From Hyphococcus formosus (GTDB lineage: Bacteria; Pseudomonadota; Alphaproteobacteria; Caulobacterales; Parvularculaceae): 64,000 nucleotides of DNA. The stretch covers positions 1,550,001-1,614,000 of the forward strand of contig NZ_CP157210.1 of assembly GCF_046736345.1 (NCBI RefSeq), given 5' to 3'. Below, piece after piece: positions 8,438 through 16,249 of this stretch (within the stretch, counting starts at the first letter, position 1; each line of letters starts with the position of its first letter). The position numbers and the translations under genes are program-made. Under the pieces are notes generated by a model. It ran no database searches. It worked only from the letters and a program-made list of their open reading frames with translations, and had not been told where the DNA came from.

Positions 8438-9343
8438 TTAGCCTTTACCGCGTGTCTTTGTCTTTCCGGGCTTTGCGTTCTTTTCAATAAAGTCGATTAA
8501 CTTGTCAGCAACATCAATACCGGTCGCTTTCTCAATGCCTTCAAGGCCGGGAGATGAGTTCACCTCCATTACAACTGGCCCGTGATTTGATCTTAAAAGA
8601 TCAACACCGCAAAAATTGAGACCCATGGCTCTGGCCGCGCCAACAGCGGTTGAACGCTCCTGCGGGGTAATTTTGACTTTCTCCGCAGTGCCGCCGCGAT
8701 GAATATTTGAACGGAAGTCGCCTTCCTTGCCTTTGCGTTTCATGGTTGCGACGACTTTGTCGCCAACAACGATACAACGGATATCTTCACCGCCGGCTTC
8801 TTTGATAAACTCCTGAACCAGAATATTCGTATTCACACCACCAAAGGCTTGAATGATAGACTCGGCCGCTTTCTGGGTTTCGCCGAGAACCACACCAATC
8901 CCCTGGGTTCCTTCGAGTAGTTTGATGATAACCGGTGCCCCGCCGATCATATCAAGGATCTCATCCGCTTGACTGGTTCGGTGTGCAAAAACCGTCACCG
9001 GCAGGCCGATCCCTTTTCGCGCAAGAAGTTGGAGGGAACGCAGCTTATCCCGCGAACGCGAGATCGCGACGGATTCGTTCACCGGATAGACTCCCATCAT
9101 CTCCAGCTGGCGGAGGACGGCTGTACCGTAAAAGGTCACCGACGCCCCGATGCGCGGAATGACGGCATCAAATACTGGCAATTCCTCGCCTTTATACCGA
9201 ACGGTCGGACGCAACGACGTAATATTGATGTAACAGCGTAGATGATCAACGACGCTAATTTCGTGACCGCGCGCCTTAGCCGCATCAACAATACGTTCAT
9301 GCGAATAAAGTTCAGCATTGCGACACATGAGCGCTAGTTTCAT
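8438..9343 (-). CDS. rimK: RimK-type ATP-grasp ligase (ribosomal protein S6 glutamate ligase)
   Basis: RimK adds glutamate residues to the C-terminus of ribosomal protein S6 and, in pseudomonads, tunes the proteome and c-di-GMP-linked behaviour. The 301-residue protein has the RimK N-terminal domain (MKLALMCRNAELYSHERI) and an ATP-grasp domain with KLLEGTQGIGV, the Mg/ATP glutamate region and VMEVNSSPGLEGIE near the end. CAGGAG precedes the ATG. It lies 18 bases after rimB on the same strand, and rimB overlaps the upstream CoA-transferase gene, so all three are probably one transcript. A small rimA gene, found in some operons, is not seen. Confidence 0.92.
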   Translation of the reverse strand: MKLALMCRNAELYSHERIVDAAKARGHEISVVDHLRCYINITSLRPTVRYKGEELPVFDAVIPRIGASVTFYGTAVLRQLEMMGVYPVNESVAISRSRDKLRSLQLLARKGIGLPVTVFAHRTSQADEILDMIGGAPVIIKLLEGTQGIGVVLGETQKAAESIIQAFGGVNTNILVQEFIKEAGGEDIRCIVVGDKVVATMKRKGKEGDFRSNIHRGGTAEKVKITPQERSTAVGAARAMGLNFCGVDLLRSNHGPVVMEVNSSPGLEGIEKATGIDVADKLIDFIEKNAKPGKTKTRGKG

Positions 9344-9361
9344 CGTAATACTCCTGTCCTT

Positions 9362-9826
9362 TTATTGGCCAAGCAAATAAGAAGCGCCCGGATCAATCAC
9401 AAACTTGCGACGCAACGCATCGCGGCCAATCAACAAGCGGAACCCCATGGCGTCCCGGTTGGTCAAAGTCAAATCTATTTTCAATTCGTGATCGCCGATC
9501 TTCAGATGGGTCTCAACGACATAGCGCTCTTCTTCCTGACCGTTTGAGCTACGAATTTTCTTTTTCCCCGCTATCGGCGCACAACAGACAACTTCGGGCG
9601 TTTTCCTGCGCTGCACCGGGTGAAGGCAAAACTCAACATGAGGTTCCCCCTCAATCAGCACTTCCTTTATTTTGAAGGCGTGGATGGCCGACGATTTTGC
9701 ACCGGTGTCAATTTTTGCATTTACATGGTGAACTTCGAAATCGGGTAAGTCTACCCATTCGCGCCATCCGATCGTTGGGCGAACACGTTTTTTCTTTTTA
9801 TTCTTTGGTAGCGCAACTTCGCTCAT
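9362..9826 (-). CDS. rimB: RimB-like retropepsin-fold protease (RimK/LysX-associated)
   Basis: A 154-residue member of the family annotated as ATP-dependent zinc protease, now recognised as having a retropepsin-like fold. In Pseudomonas the RimB protein from the rimABK operon works with RimK on glutamated S6. The diagnostic start IGWREWVDLPDF is followed by the aspartyl-protease motif KIDTGAKSSAIHAF, whose DTGA is the catalytic signature, and by GFRLLIGRDALRRKFVIDP near the end. The N-terminal KNKKKKR run is basic. Immediate linkage to rimK supports the call. AAGGGG precedes the start; the gene overlaps the CoA-transferase stop by 4 bases. Confidence 0.85.
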   Translation of the reverse strand: MSEVALPKNKKKKRVRPTIGWREWVDLPDFEVHHVNAKIDTGAKSSAIHAFKIKEVLIEGEPHVEFCLHPVQRRKTPEVVCCAPIAGKKKIRSSNGQEEERYVVETHLKIGDHELKIDLTLTNRDAMGFRLLIGRDALRRKFVIDPGASYLLGQ

Positions 9827-10947
9827 AACACCCCTTGTTCACGCCATTGCGCAATTTCGGAAGGAGTCACATCCAACTCATTCAGGATTTCATCCGTATG
9901 CTGTCCGGCTTCCGGTACCGGGTCCGGGTCTTTCGGCGTTTTGCCGTCAAACCGGGGGGCCGCAACCGCTTGCAACACGCCATTGATATCCCTGAGCGAG
10001 TCACGCGCTTTCATATGTGGGTGATCTTTTGCCTCGGACGGCGATAAAATCGGCGCGAAGCAAACATCGGTTCCTTCTAACTTATCGGTCCAATATTCCC
10101 GCGGTTTGGTCGAAAACAATTCCGCTAATCTTTCTTTCAATGCGGGCCAGTTTTTTGTTTCATACTGCGCCAGAAAATCATTGCCCTTTCCAAGGCCCAA
10201 CCGTTCGATAAGTTCCATGTAAAATTTAGGTTCCAAAGGACCAATGCTGATCCAGCCGCCATCGGCACATTGATACGCACCATAGAAATGCGCACCATCA
10301 AGCATGCTTTGCCCGCGTTGGTCTGGCATGCCGCCCACCGCCCGCAGAGAATAAATGAGATTCATCATATGGGCTGACCCATCAACAATCGCCGCATCAA
10401 CCACGGTGCCCTCGCCGGTCTCTCTCGCGCGCATGATGCCGGCAAGAATGCCGATGGCAAGATAAAGCGCGCCGCCCCCGATATCCCCAACCAATGTTGG
10501 CGGCGGGACTGGTGCCGCACCAGCCTCTCCCGCATACCATGCTGCCCCAGACAAAGACGCGTAGTTTATGTCGTGCCCCGCATTATGCGCGAGTGGCCCG
10601 GTTTGCCCCCACCCGGTCAGCCGTCCGTAAACCAATTTTTTGTTTCGCTTCAACGCAATCTCCGGCCCAAGCCCCAAACGCTCCATGACGCCGGGCCGTA
10701 ACCCCTCAATCAGCGCGTCGGCATTATCCAAAAGCTTGAGCGCAACTTCTTTCGCCTCGTCCTGTTTCAAGTCGAGAACGATTGAGCGCTTACCGCGCTT
10801 ATAGATCTCAGCCGGTGCCGCTCCTGATTTCCCTTTGCGTTCTATTAAAATCACATCCGCGCCGAGGTCAGCGAGCAACATCCCGCAAAATGGCGCAGGC
10901 CCCAATCCTTCGAATTCGACTATTTTGACACCCGAGAGAACACCCAT
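9823..10947 (-). CDS. CaiB/BaiF-family CoA-transferase (alpha-methylacyl-CoA racemase-like)
   Basis: A 374-residue class III CoA-transferase-fold protein. Family members either exchange CoA between acids or, as alpha-methylacyl-CoA racemases, invert the 2-methyl centre of branched acyl-CoAs. The N-terminal VKIVEFEGLGPAPFCGMLLA and ADVILIERKG match the racemase branch, and GHDINYASLSG carries the conserved aspartate with the preceding histidine, as in that branch. The length also fits a racemase. It heads the probable operon with rimB and rimK. A hairpin-forming palindrome sits just before its ribosome site. Racemase is more likely than transferase. Confidence 0.85.
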   Translation of the reverse strand: MGVLSGVKIVEFEGLGPAPFCGMLLADLGADVILIERKGKSGAAPAEIYKRGKRSIVLDLKQDEAKEVALKLLDNADALIEGLRPGVMERLGLGPEIALKRNKKLVYGRLTGWGQTGPLAHNAGHDINYASLSGAAWYAGEAGAAPVPPPTLVGDIGGGALYLAIGILAGIMRARETGEGTVVDAAIVDGSAHMMNLIYSLRAVGGMPDQRGQSMLDGAHFYGAYQCADGGWISIGPLEPKFYMELIERLGLGKGNDFLAQYETKNWPALKERLAELFSTKPREYWTDKLEGTDVCFAPILSPSEAKDHPHMKARDSLRDINGVLQAVAAPRFDGKTPKDPDPVPEAGQHTDEILNELDVTPSEIAQWREQGVL

Positions 10948-10960
10948 TCAAAACCCCAAA

Positions 10961-11000
10961 GAAACATGCCTAGTGATTACATCACTAATGCGCATGTTTC
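10961..11000. promoter_or_regulatory. Nested palindrome before the CoA-transferase gene
   Basis: Outer arms GAAACATGC (10961-10969) and GCATGTTTC (10992-11000) enclose inner arms TAGTGAT (10971-10977) and ATCACTA (10981-10987) around TAC. Together they form a long hairpin ending 14 bases before the start codon at 10947. Read leftward it is followed by a T-rich stretch. It could be an operator (the inner 17 bases are a perfect palindrome around a 3-base centre), a terminator for the upstream PAS gene, or a leader hairpin masking the ribosome site. Confidence 0.5.
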
Positions 11001-11024
11001 CGACAGAGGCAAGACGCAAGCGTA

Positions 11025-12110
11025 TTACTCAGCTGCATGAACATGATGGGTATGGCGGTTTTCCCGCAGGCGACTGCCGCTAAAGACAAACCCTTCGACG
11101 CCTGGCACATAGAGCATGTTCGTTAACCGTCCGGTCATGGCCACATACTCCCCTTCTTGTGCGCCGCGCATACAGACATGCGGCAATCCGATTACCTCAC
11201 CCAATTGCGAAAGTGATTTCTCTCCCACTGAGCGAAATTGCGACATGTCATCCGGGTGCACTATTTCTTTTGTGGTCTTCCCGACTAAAACACCAGATGG
11301 GGTATTGAACGCTTTTTCCGCTGACGGGCTCGCATACACAAGCTTACCTTCAGGCGAGAATATAAGCGTTATGTCTTGCGACGCTTCAACTAATGCGCGG
11401 AAACGCTGTTCCGCCGTATGCGCATCATCAACTCGGCGCCGTAGGACCGACAATAATTTCTCGTTCTTAGTATGTAACAGGATCGACCGGTCAATCATGC
11501 GCTGCGTTGTCAATGCAAGATAGGTGGTCGCTAACGTATAAATACCGATGATCGCTGCGATTCCGAGGCCGGCCGTCCCTAATGTAATCGCGTAGGCCGC
11601 TGCTAACGGCAATAATGCCGGCAGATTAAACGCAAGAACTGCACGCCAAGATGCCCCAGCGGATACGATTGCCGCGGCGGTCATGCCCGCTATGATGAAT
11701 GGTAAAATAGCATGTTCAATTGCACCGGACACGGAGAATATGGGCCCAAGCGCCCCCCATAATGCGCCGTTAAGGACCATGAACGAGAGATGCAAGCGCG
11801 CAAATCGCGATAGATTGCGTGCGGAAACGCCACTGATTTTGAATTTAAGCCATAGCCCTGCGCGTAACAGCGCGACGCCCATCACAGCGCCGACCCATCC
11901 CAAAAGGATAGTCTGCTCGACGTATGATCTGGCGATAAGAAAGATGATCAGCGCGTTTGCGATACTGGCAAAAATCGCAACCGGTGCACCACGAAATAAA
12001 AGCGCTGCGCGCTCGACCTTGATTTTGACTGACTCGACTTGCGTAAGCCCCCGTAACCGGGCTTTCCGACTCGAGACTTGAGAAACTGCCGACTGCAATT
12101 CCGCAATCAT
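11025..12110 (-). CDS. Membrane-anchored PAS sensor without output domain
   Basis: A 361-residue protein. Residues about 38-205 form roughly six hydrophobic segments. A coiled stretch with HTKNEKLLSVLRRRVDDAHT then leads into a PAS domain (about 233-345; FRALVEASQDITLIFSPEG and a following VHPDDMSQF). The protein ends in RENRHTHHVHAAE without a kinase, GGDEF, EAL or methyl-accepting region, and the next 77 bases do not continue the frame. It resembles the sensory half of hybrid kinases or diguanylate cyclases. It may work by partner binding or be a truncated gene. AGGAG precedes the ATG. Confidence 0.75.
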   Translation of the reverse strand: MIAELQSAVSQVSSRKARLRGLTQVESVKIKVERAALLFRGAPVAIFASIANALIIFLIARSYVEQTILLGWVGAVMGVALLRAGLWLKFKISGVSARNLSRFARLHLSFMVLNGALWGALGPIFSVSGAIEHAILPFIIAGMTAAAIVSAGASWRAVLAFNLPALLPLAAAYAITLGTAGLGIAAIIGIYTLATTYLALTTQRMIDRSILLHTKNEKLLSVLRRRVDDAHTAEQRFRALVEASQDITLIFSPEGKLVYASPSAEKAFNTPSGVLVGKTTKEIVHPDDMSQFRSVGEKSLSQLGEVIGLPHVCMRGAQEGEYVAMTGRLTNMLYVPGVEGFVFSGSRLRENRHTHHVHAAE

Positions 12111-12428
12111 AGGCGCTCCTAAGTTGCCCCCGCCTACCCTTATGAGAACACATTAGAGAAAATCAGAAAACCAAAAGTTGTGAAATCGACCGCAAAATTC
12201 TTCCCCAACACCCTATTTATAGCATATTATTCAATAGCTTAGACAACAAATTCCTTGCGCTCATCCGCGAAATCCGTCATTTTTGGGCGAATTTTTAATA
12301 CAATAATATCAATGACTTAGATTTCGACCTGAAATGGGGATTTTCGCCGATTCAAACCGAAAATCATTGGTTGCGACGCACAAAAGAGCTATGAAACCGA
12401 TGCAATCCGTCATGGGAATCAACAAAAA
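12111..12428. other. AT-rich divergent intergenic region
   Basis: This 318-base gap separates the PAS gene and the aminotransferase, which read away from each other, so it must hold both promoters. It is clearly richer in A and T than the flanking genes (for example around 12215-12310). No confident -35/-10 pair, large palindrome or RNA gene was seen; the only structure noted is a 13-codon leader frame at its right end. Confidence 0.5.
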
Positions 12429-12432
12429 ATGA
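12391..12432 (+). other. 13-codon leader frame overlapping the aminotransferase start
   Basis: ATG at 12391 opens a 13-codon frame (MKPMQSVMGINKK) whose TGA at 12430-12432 overlaps the aatA ATG at 12429. The aatA start itself has only a poor ribosome site, so the short frame could deliver ribosomes by translational coupling. The peptide has no run of a single amino acid, so classical attenuation is not suggested. Confidence 0.3.
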
Positions 12433-13637
12433 GCACCTTTACGCCTTCCGCTGCCCTCTCGCGCGTAAAACCTTCACCGACGATGGCCGCAACTCAGGCT
12501 GCCCGAGACCTCAAAGCGGCAGGCCGGGACATTATTTCCCTTGGCGCTGGAGAACCCGATTTCGATACGCCCGAATTCGTAAAAGAAGCGGCGATCGCGG
12601 CAATCCGAGACGGAAAGACGAAATACACGGCCGTAGACGGCATCGCGGAACTCAAACAAGCAATCGCAGCGAAGTTCAAACGCGACAATGATCTTAGTTA
12701 TGAGACGTCACAGATCACGGTGGCCCCTGGCGGCAAGGCGGTGCTTTATAATGCGCTTGTGGCAACGCTGAACCCCGGTGACGAAGTGATTATTCCCGCG
12801 CCCTATTGGGTGTCATACCCCGACATGGTGCTCTTGACCGGTGGCAAGCCCGTGATCGTTTCTGCTGACGCGGATACTAATTTCAAATTGACCGCCGAAG
12901 CGCTGGAGCGCGCGATCACGCCCAATACAAAATGGTTCATTTTTAATTCGCCGTCTAATCCGACAGGTGCAGCCTATAGCCGCGAAGAGATAAAAGCACT
13001 CACGGACGTGCTTTTAAGACATCCGCATGTCTGGGTACTGTCAGACGATATGTATGAACACATTGTCTATGATGGTTTTGAATTTACGACACCTTCGCAA
13101 GTCGAACCATCGCTTTATGATCGTACACTGACCGTCAATGGCGCATCAAAAGCCTATGCAATGACCGGCTGGCGGATTGGCTTTGCGGGCGGCCCCGCAC
13201 CGCTCATCAAGGCGATGGCCAAGGTAATGTCCCAGTCAACATCCAACCCCTGTTCGATCAGCCAATATGCGAGCGTTGCAGCCCTCAATGGTGATCAATC
13301 TTTCCTTGCCGAACGCAACCAAGCATTCAAAGAACGTCGAGATCTTGTCGTCGATATGCTGAACGACGCTGAGGGCATTGAATGCGCAACACCGGAAGGT
13401 GCGTTTTACGTCTATCCGTCCTGTGCCGGTACAATTGGTAAAAAGACGCCCGAAGGGGTGGTTATCGAGTCTGATGAGACCTTTACCAGTGAACTTCTGA
13501 AAACCGAGGGGGTCGCAGCCGTATTTGGGGCCGCATTCGGCCTTTCCCCATTTTTCAGAGTGTCGTACGCTGCCGCCACCGAGGAACTTCGTGACGCCTG
13601 CTCAAGAATTCAGCGATTTACGGCTTCATTGACCTGA
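12429..13637 (+). CDS. aatA: Aspartate aminotransferase (class I/II, PLP)
   Basis: A 402-residue fold-type I aminotransferase of the Igamma aspartate/prephenate branch, which moves the amino group between aspartate or prephenate and 2-oxoglutarate in the cytosol. The PLP lysine lies in NGASKAYAMTGWRIGF. Other landmarks are NSPSNPTGAAYS (cofactor asparagine) and the C-terminal FFRVSYAAATEELRDAC with the substrate-binding arginine. The N-terminal LSRVKPSPTMAATQAARDLK is typical of alphaproteobacterial AatA. It stands alone, followed by dps. Some homologues also use prephenate, so a role in phenylalanine/tyrosine synthesis is possible. Confidence 0.93.
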   Translation: MSTFTPSAALSRVKPSPTMAATQAARDLKAAGRDIISLGAGEPDFDTPEFVKEAAIAAIRDGKTKYTAVDGIAELKQAIAAKFKRDNDLSYETSQITVAPGGKAVLYNALVATLNPGDEVIIPAPYWVSYPDMVLLTGGKPVIVSADADTNFKLTAEALERAITPNTKWFIFNSPSNPTGAAYSREEIKALTDVLLRHPHVWVLSDDMYEHIVYDGFEFTTPSQVEPSLYDRTLTVNGASKAYAMTGWRIGFAGGPAPLIKAMAKVMSQSTSNPCSISQYASVAALNGDQSFLAERNQAFKERRDLVVDMLNDAEGIECATPEGAFYVYPSCAGTIGKKTPEGVVIESDETFTSELLKTEGVAAVFGAAFGLSPFFRVSYAAATEELRDACSRIQRFTASLT

Positions 13638-13760
13638 TTAAGGGGCCCGAACCCGGTATCGAATTTCTCGAAGTTGCGCTTTAGTATTATCAATTTGATT
13701 GAACCAAACCGGCACCTTATGTGTTGTTCAGGTTTCAAGAGGTTAGAGGAGAACTCGCAA

Positions 13761-14234
13761 ATGTCTAAAATCGATATTGGTCTGGACGAGAACGCACGCA
13801 AATCCGTTGCGGAATCGCTGAATGCGACGCTCGCAGACACTTATGCTCTATATATGAAGACCCATTCTTATCACTGGAATGTCACCGGCCCGCAGTTCCA
13901 AACCCTGCATGTCATGTTTGAAGATCAGTACCGCGAGATGTGGGCAGCACTTGATGAAATCGCTGAACGCGTTCGCGCATTGGGCGTTTTCGCGCCTACG
14001 AGCGGCAAACAGTTCGCAGATCTTTCAGCCATCGAGAGCGCTGATACATCACCGCCAAAAGCAAGCGAAATGATCGAACGGCTTTTGACGGATCACGAAA
14101 CACTCATCAAGCGTGCACGCGAAGGCCTGAGCGCAGCTGAAGATGCGGGTGACGCTGCAAGTGCAGACCTTTTAACGGTTCGTATTCAAGCGCATGAGAA
14201 AACCGCATGGATGTTGCGCGCTATGAGCCAATAA
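13761..14234 (+). CDS. dps: Dps-family ferritin-like DNA protection protein
   Basis: Dps forms 12-subunit shells that oxidise Fe(II) with peroxide and store iron, and in some species coat DNA. The start at 13761 (MSKIDIGLDENAR) is chosen because GAGGAGAA lies just before it; the open frame upstream to 13674 is not protein-like. The 157-residue protein has the ferroxidase-site motif SYHWNVTGPQF followed by FEDQYREMWAALDEIAERVRALG. The neighbouring OxyR-like regulator suggests peroxide control, although that regulator has an altered redox site. A strong terminator follows. Confidence 0.95.
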   Translation: MSKIDIGLDENARKSVAESLNATLADTYALYMKTHSYHWNVTGPQFQTLHVMFEDQYREMWAALDEIAERVRALGVFAPTSGKQFADLSAIESADTSPPKASEMIERLLTDHETLIKRAREGLSAAEDAGDAASADLLTVRIQAHEKTAWMLRAMSQ

Positions 14235-14248
14235 AAATCAAATACTTA

Positions 14249-14275
14249 AAAGGCCCGCTCAAGCGGGCCTTTTTT
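14249..14275 (+). terminator. Rho-independent terminator after dps
   Basis: AAAGGCCCGCT and AGCGGGCCTTT form a near-perfect G+C-rich stem with a short loop, followed by a run of T. It starts 15 bases after the dps stop. Confidence 0.9.
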
Positions 14276-14334
14276 GTATCTCGGCACTTCTTAAAACCCA
14301 TCTATAAAATGAATTTTGTAACCTAAATTAATTT

Positions 14335-15279
14335 ATGGCCGAACTTCCTCTCACTCTTAAACAGCTCCAATATCTTTTGGCGATCAGCGACCTTAATCAC
14401 TTCCGAAAAGCCGCGGAGCGATGCGGCATTAGCCAACCATCCCTAAGCGTACAAATCTCGAATCTCGAAGAGACCCTTGGCGTAAAACTCGTAGAGCGTA
14501 GCCGCTCAGGCGTTGCCCTTACCCCCATCGGTCGAGAAGTAGCAGATCGTGCGCGACGCGTGGTCGAAGATTCTCGTAGCATTATAGATTTTACCAATGA
14601 CGCAAAGCATGGGCTTAGCGGCACAATTCGCCTCGGGACAAAACCGACCTTGGGTCCCTATCTACTGCCGCATGTGGTGGCCACGCTGCACAAGCAACAC
14701 AAAGACCTCAGTCTTTATGTACGCGAGAATAGCCCGCGAGAATTGGAACATGAATTAACCGCTGGGGTTCACGACCTGATCCTGGCTCAATACCCCGTCG
14801 AAAGCACAGAACACGTTTCGTTTGAGTTGTTCCGTGAACCACTTTACCTGGCACTGGCGAGTGACCACCCCCTCGCCGAACAGGCGCGAGAGAAGAAAGC
14901 CCTTCCTATTAGCGCATTAAAGGGCCTCGATATGCTGTCGCTGAACCCGCTTTATCACCTCAATGATCAAGTTAACGCCTTATGCCAAGAGCATGGTGCC
15001 CATTTCCTGCGCGATTACGAAGGGACAAGCCTTGATGCACTTCGCCTAATGGTCGGTATGGGAATGGGGGCAGCGTTCTTGCCAGCGCTTTATGTGCATT
15101 CCGAAATTAAAGCCCGTTCCGAAATCGTAGTTGCGCGGATAAAAGGCAGACGTATCTATCGCACTATCTGTCTTGCCTGGCGAAAAAGCGCAGGCCGCGC
15201 TCGTGCGTATAGAGAACTTGGCCAAGTCATTCGCAATGTCGTTGAACGCAAATTCGATGATTTAACCGTACCGCGATGA
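14335..15279 (+). CDS. OxyR-like LysR-family regulator lacking the peroxidatic cysteine
   Basis: A 314-residue LysR regulator with an N-terminal winged helix-turn-helix (residues about 7-65; FRKAAERCGISQPSLSVQI) and a periplasmic-binding-fold effector domain. The whole protein aligns without gaps to OxyR through the redox region. Where E. coli has Cys199 and Cys208, this protein has His208 (in NPLYHLNDQ) and Cys217 (in VNALCQEHG), the same nine-residue spacing. Reversible disulfide sensing as in OxyR is therefore unlikely. It sits between dps and a carbonic anhydrase/SulP pair, either of which could be its target. No ribosome site is obvious before the ATG. Confidence 0.85.
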   Translation: MAELPLTLKQLQYLLAISDLNHFRKAAERCGISQPSLSVQISNLEETLGVKLVERSRSGVALTPIGREVADRARRVVEDSRSIIDFTNDAKHGLSGTIRLGTKPTLGPYLLPHVVATLHKQHKDLSLYVRENSPRELEHELTAGVHDLILAQYPVESTEHVSFELFREPLYLALASDHPLAEQAREKKALPISALKGLDMLSLNPLYHLNDQVNALCQEHGAHFLRDYEGTSLDALRLMVGMGMGAAFLPALYVHSEIKARSEIVVARIKGRRIYRTICLAWRKSAGRARAYRELGQVIRNVVERKFDDLTVPR

Positions 15280-15291
15280 CCCGAAATTGAT

Positions 15292-15305
15292 ATTGGTAAA
15301 CCAAT
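15292..15305. promoter_or_regulatory. Palindrome ATTGGT-AA-ACCAAT upstream of carbonic anhydrase
   Basis: A perfect 14-base palindrome 13 bases after the LysR stop, in the 274-base gap before the carbonic anhydrase gene. LysR regulators bind dyads with T-N11-A character, so this could be its site, but it lies about 250 bases from the target start. The rest of the gap shows no other clear element. Confidence 0.35.
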
Positions 15306-15553
15306 TGTGATGATTGATAACCCTATCCTCGACTCCTCAGTTTAATAGTTTTTTTCTATCAAAATTTATCGTTCTTCCCGATTGCGCAAGTGCAATGATT
15401 TCACCATCTTGCACCGCACAATGGAACGCTTTTTTCCACCCTCTGCCCCCCTCGAAAAGCGTTTCACCTGGCTCCGTTCCCGCACAGAATGGAGCCAGGA
15501 ACTGTAGCATTTAAGCCAGTTCATCTGGGTAGTAACAAAAGGGTACTAGACTT

Positions 15554-16225
15554 ATGCCGCAATTCGCAGCCGGTGTTGTGAAATTCCAAACTGACGTTTA
15601 CCCAAACAAAAAAGATCTTTTCGAAGAGCTAAGCAAAGGCCAATCACCTGAGGCGCTTTTCATTACCTGCTCTGACTCGCGTATCGAAACCGCGATGATC
15701 ACGCAAACAGAACCGGGTGAACTTTTCATTTGCCGTAACGCAGGCAATATCGTCCCTCCCCATACTAATTCCACTGGCGGAATGACCGCTTCAATTGAGT
15801 TCGCGACGGCCGTCCTGCGCGTTCCGCATATTGTGGTTTGTGGCCATACAGAATGTGGCGCGATGAAAGGGGCGATGAACCCCGATTCGGTCGAATCCCT
15901 TCCGCATGTGAAAGAATGGCTTGGCTATTCAAAAGCCGCCGTCGACATTGTGAAAGAGATTGCTGGCGACGCATCGCCAGAAGAGCAAATGCGTCTCCTT
16001 TTAGAGCGCAATGTTGTTCTTCAATTGCAGCACTTGAAAACACACCCGACCGTCGCCGCACGGCTCGCAAAAGGTGATCTGCAACTTCATGGCTGGCTAT
16101 ACGACATCAAATCCGGTGGCGTGACTGCCTATGATGAATCGAAAGACGCCTTTTTGAACGTCACCGAACGCTATGCATCAGAAATGGCCGCATTAGCGAC
16201 AGCCGACAAAAATTGCGCGGCATAA
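15554..16225 (+). CDS. Beta-class carbonic anhydrase
   Basis: Interconverts CO2 and bicarbonate in the cytosol. All zinc and catalytic residues are visible in the 223-residue protein: Cys39, Asp41 and Arg43 in TCSDSRIE, then His98 and Cys101 in CGHTECGAMKG. This is the plant-type (clade B-like) arrangement. It is 24 bases upstream of a SulP transporter in the same direction. The pair is best read as a bicarbonate supply unit: SulP imports or exchanges bicarbonate and the anhydrase balances it for carboxylation reactions. Confidence 0.95.
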   Translation: MPQFAAGVVKFQTDVYPNKKDLFEELSKGQSPEALFITCSDSRIETAMITQTEPGELFICRNAGNIVPPHTNSTGGMTASIEFATAVLRVPHIVVCGHTECGAMKGAMNPDSVESLPHVKEWLGYSKAAVDIVKEIAGDASPEEQMRLLLERNVVLQLQHLKTHPTVAARLAKGDLQLHGWLYDIKSGGVTAYDESKDAFLNVTERYASEMAALATADKNCAA

Positions 16226-16249
16226 TTTAATCCGCTTCGGAGAACTGCA

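Noticed and set aside
15314..15514. A 66-codon plus-strand frame between the LysR and carbonic anhydrase genes
   Set aside because: No ribosome site, odd composition (Ser, Pro, Cys) and not protein-like; probably leader sequence.
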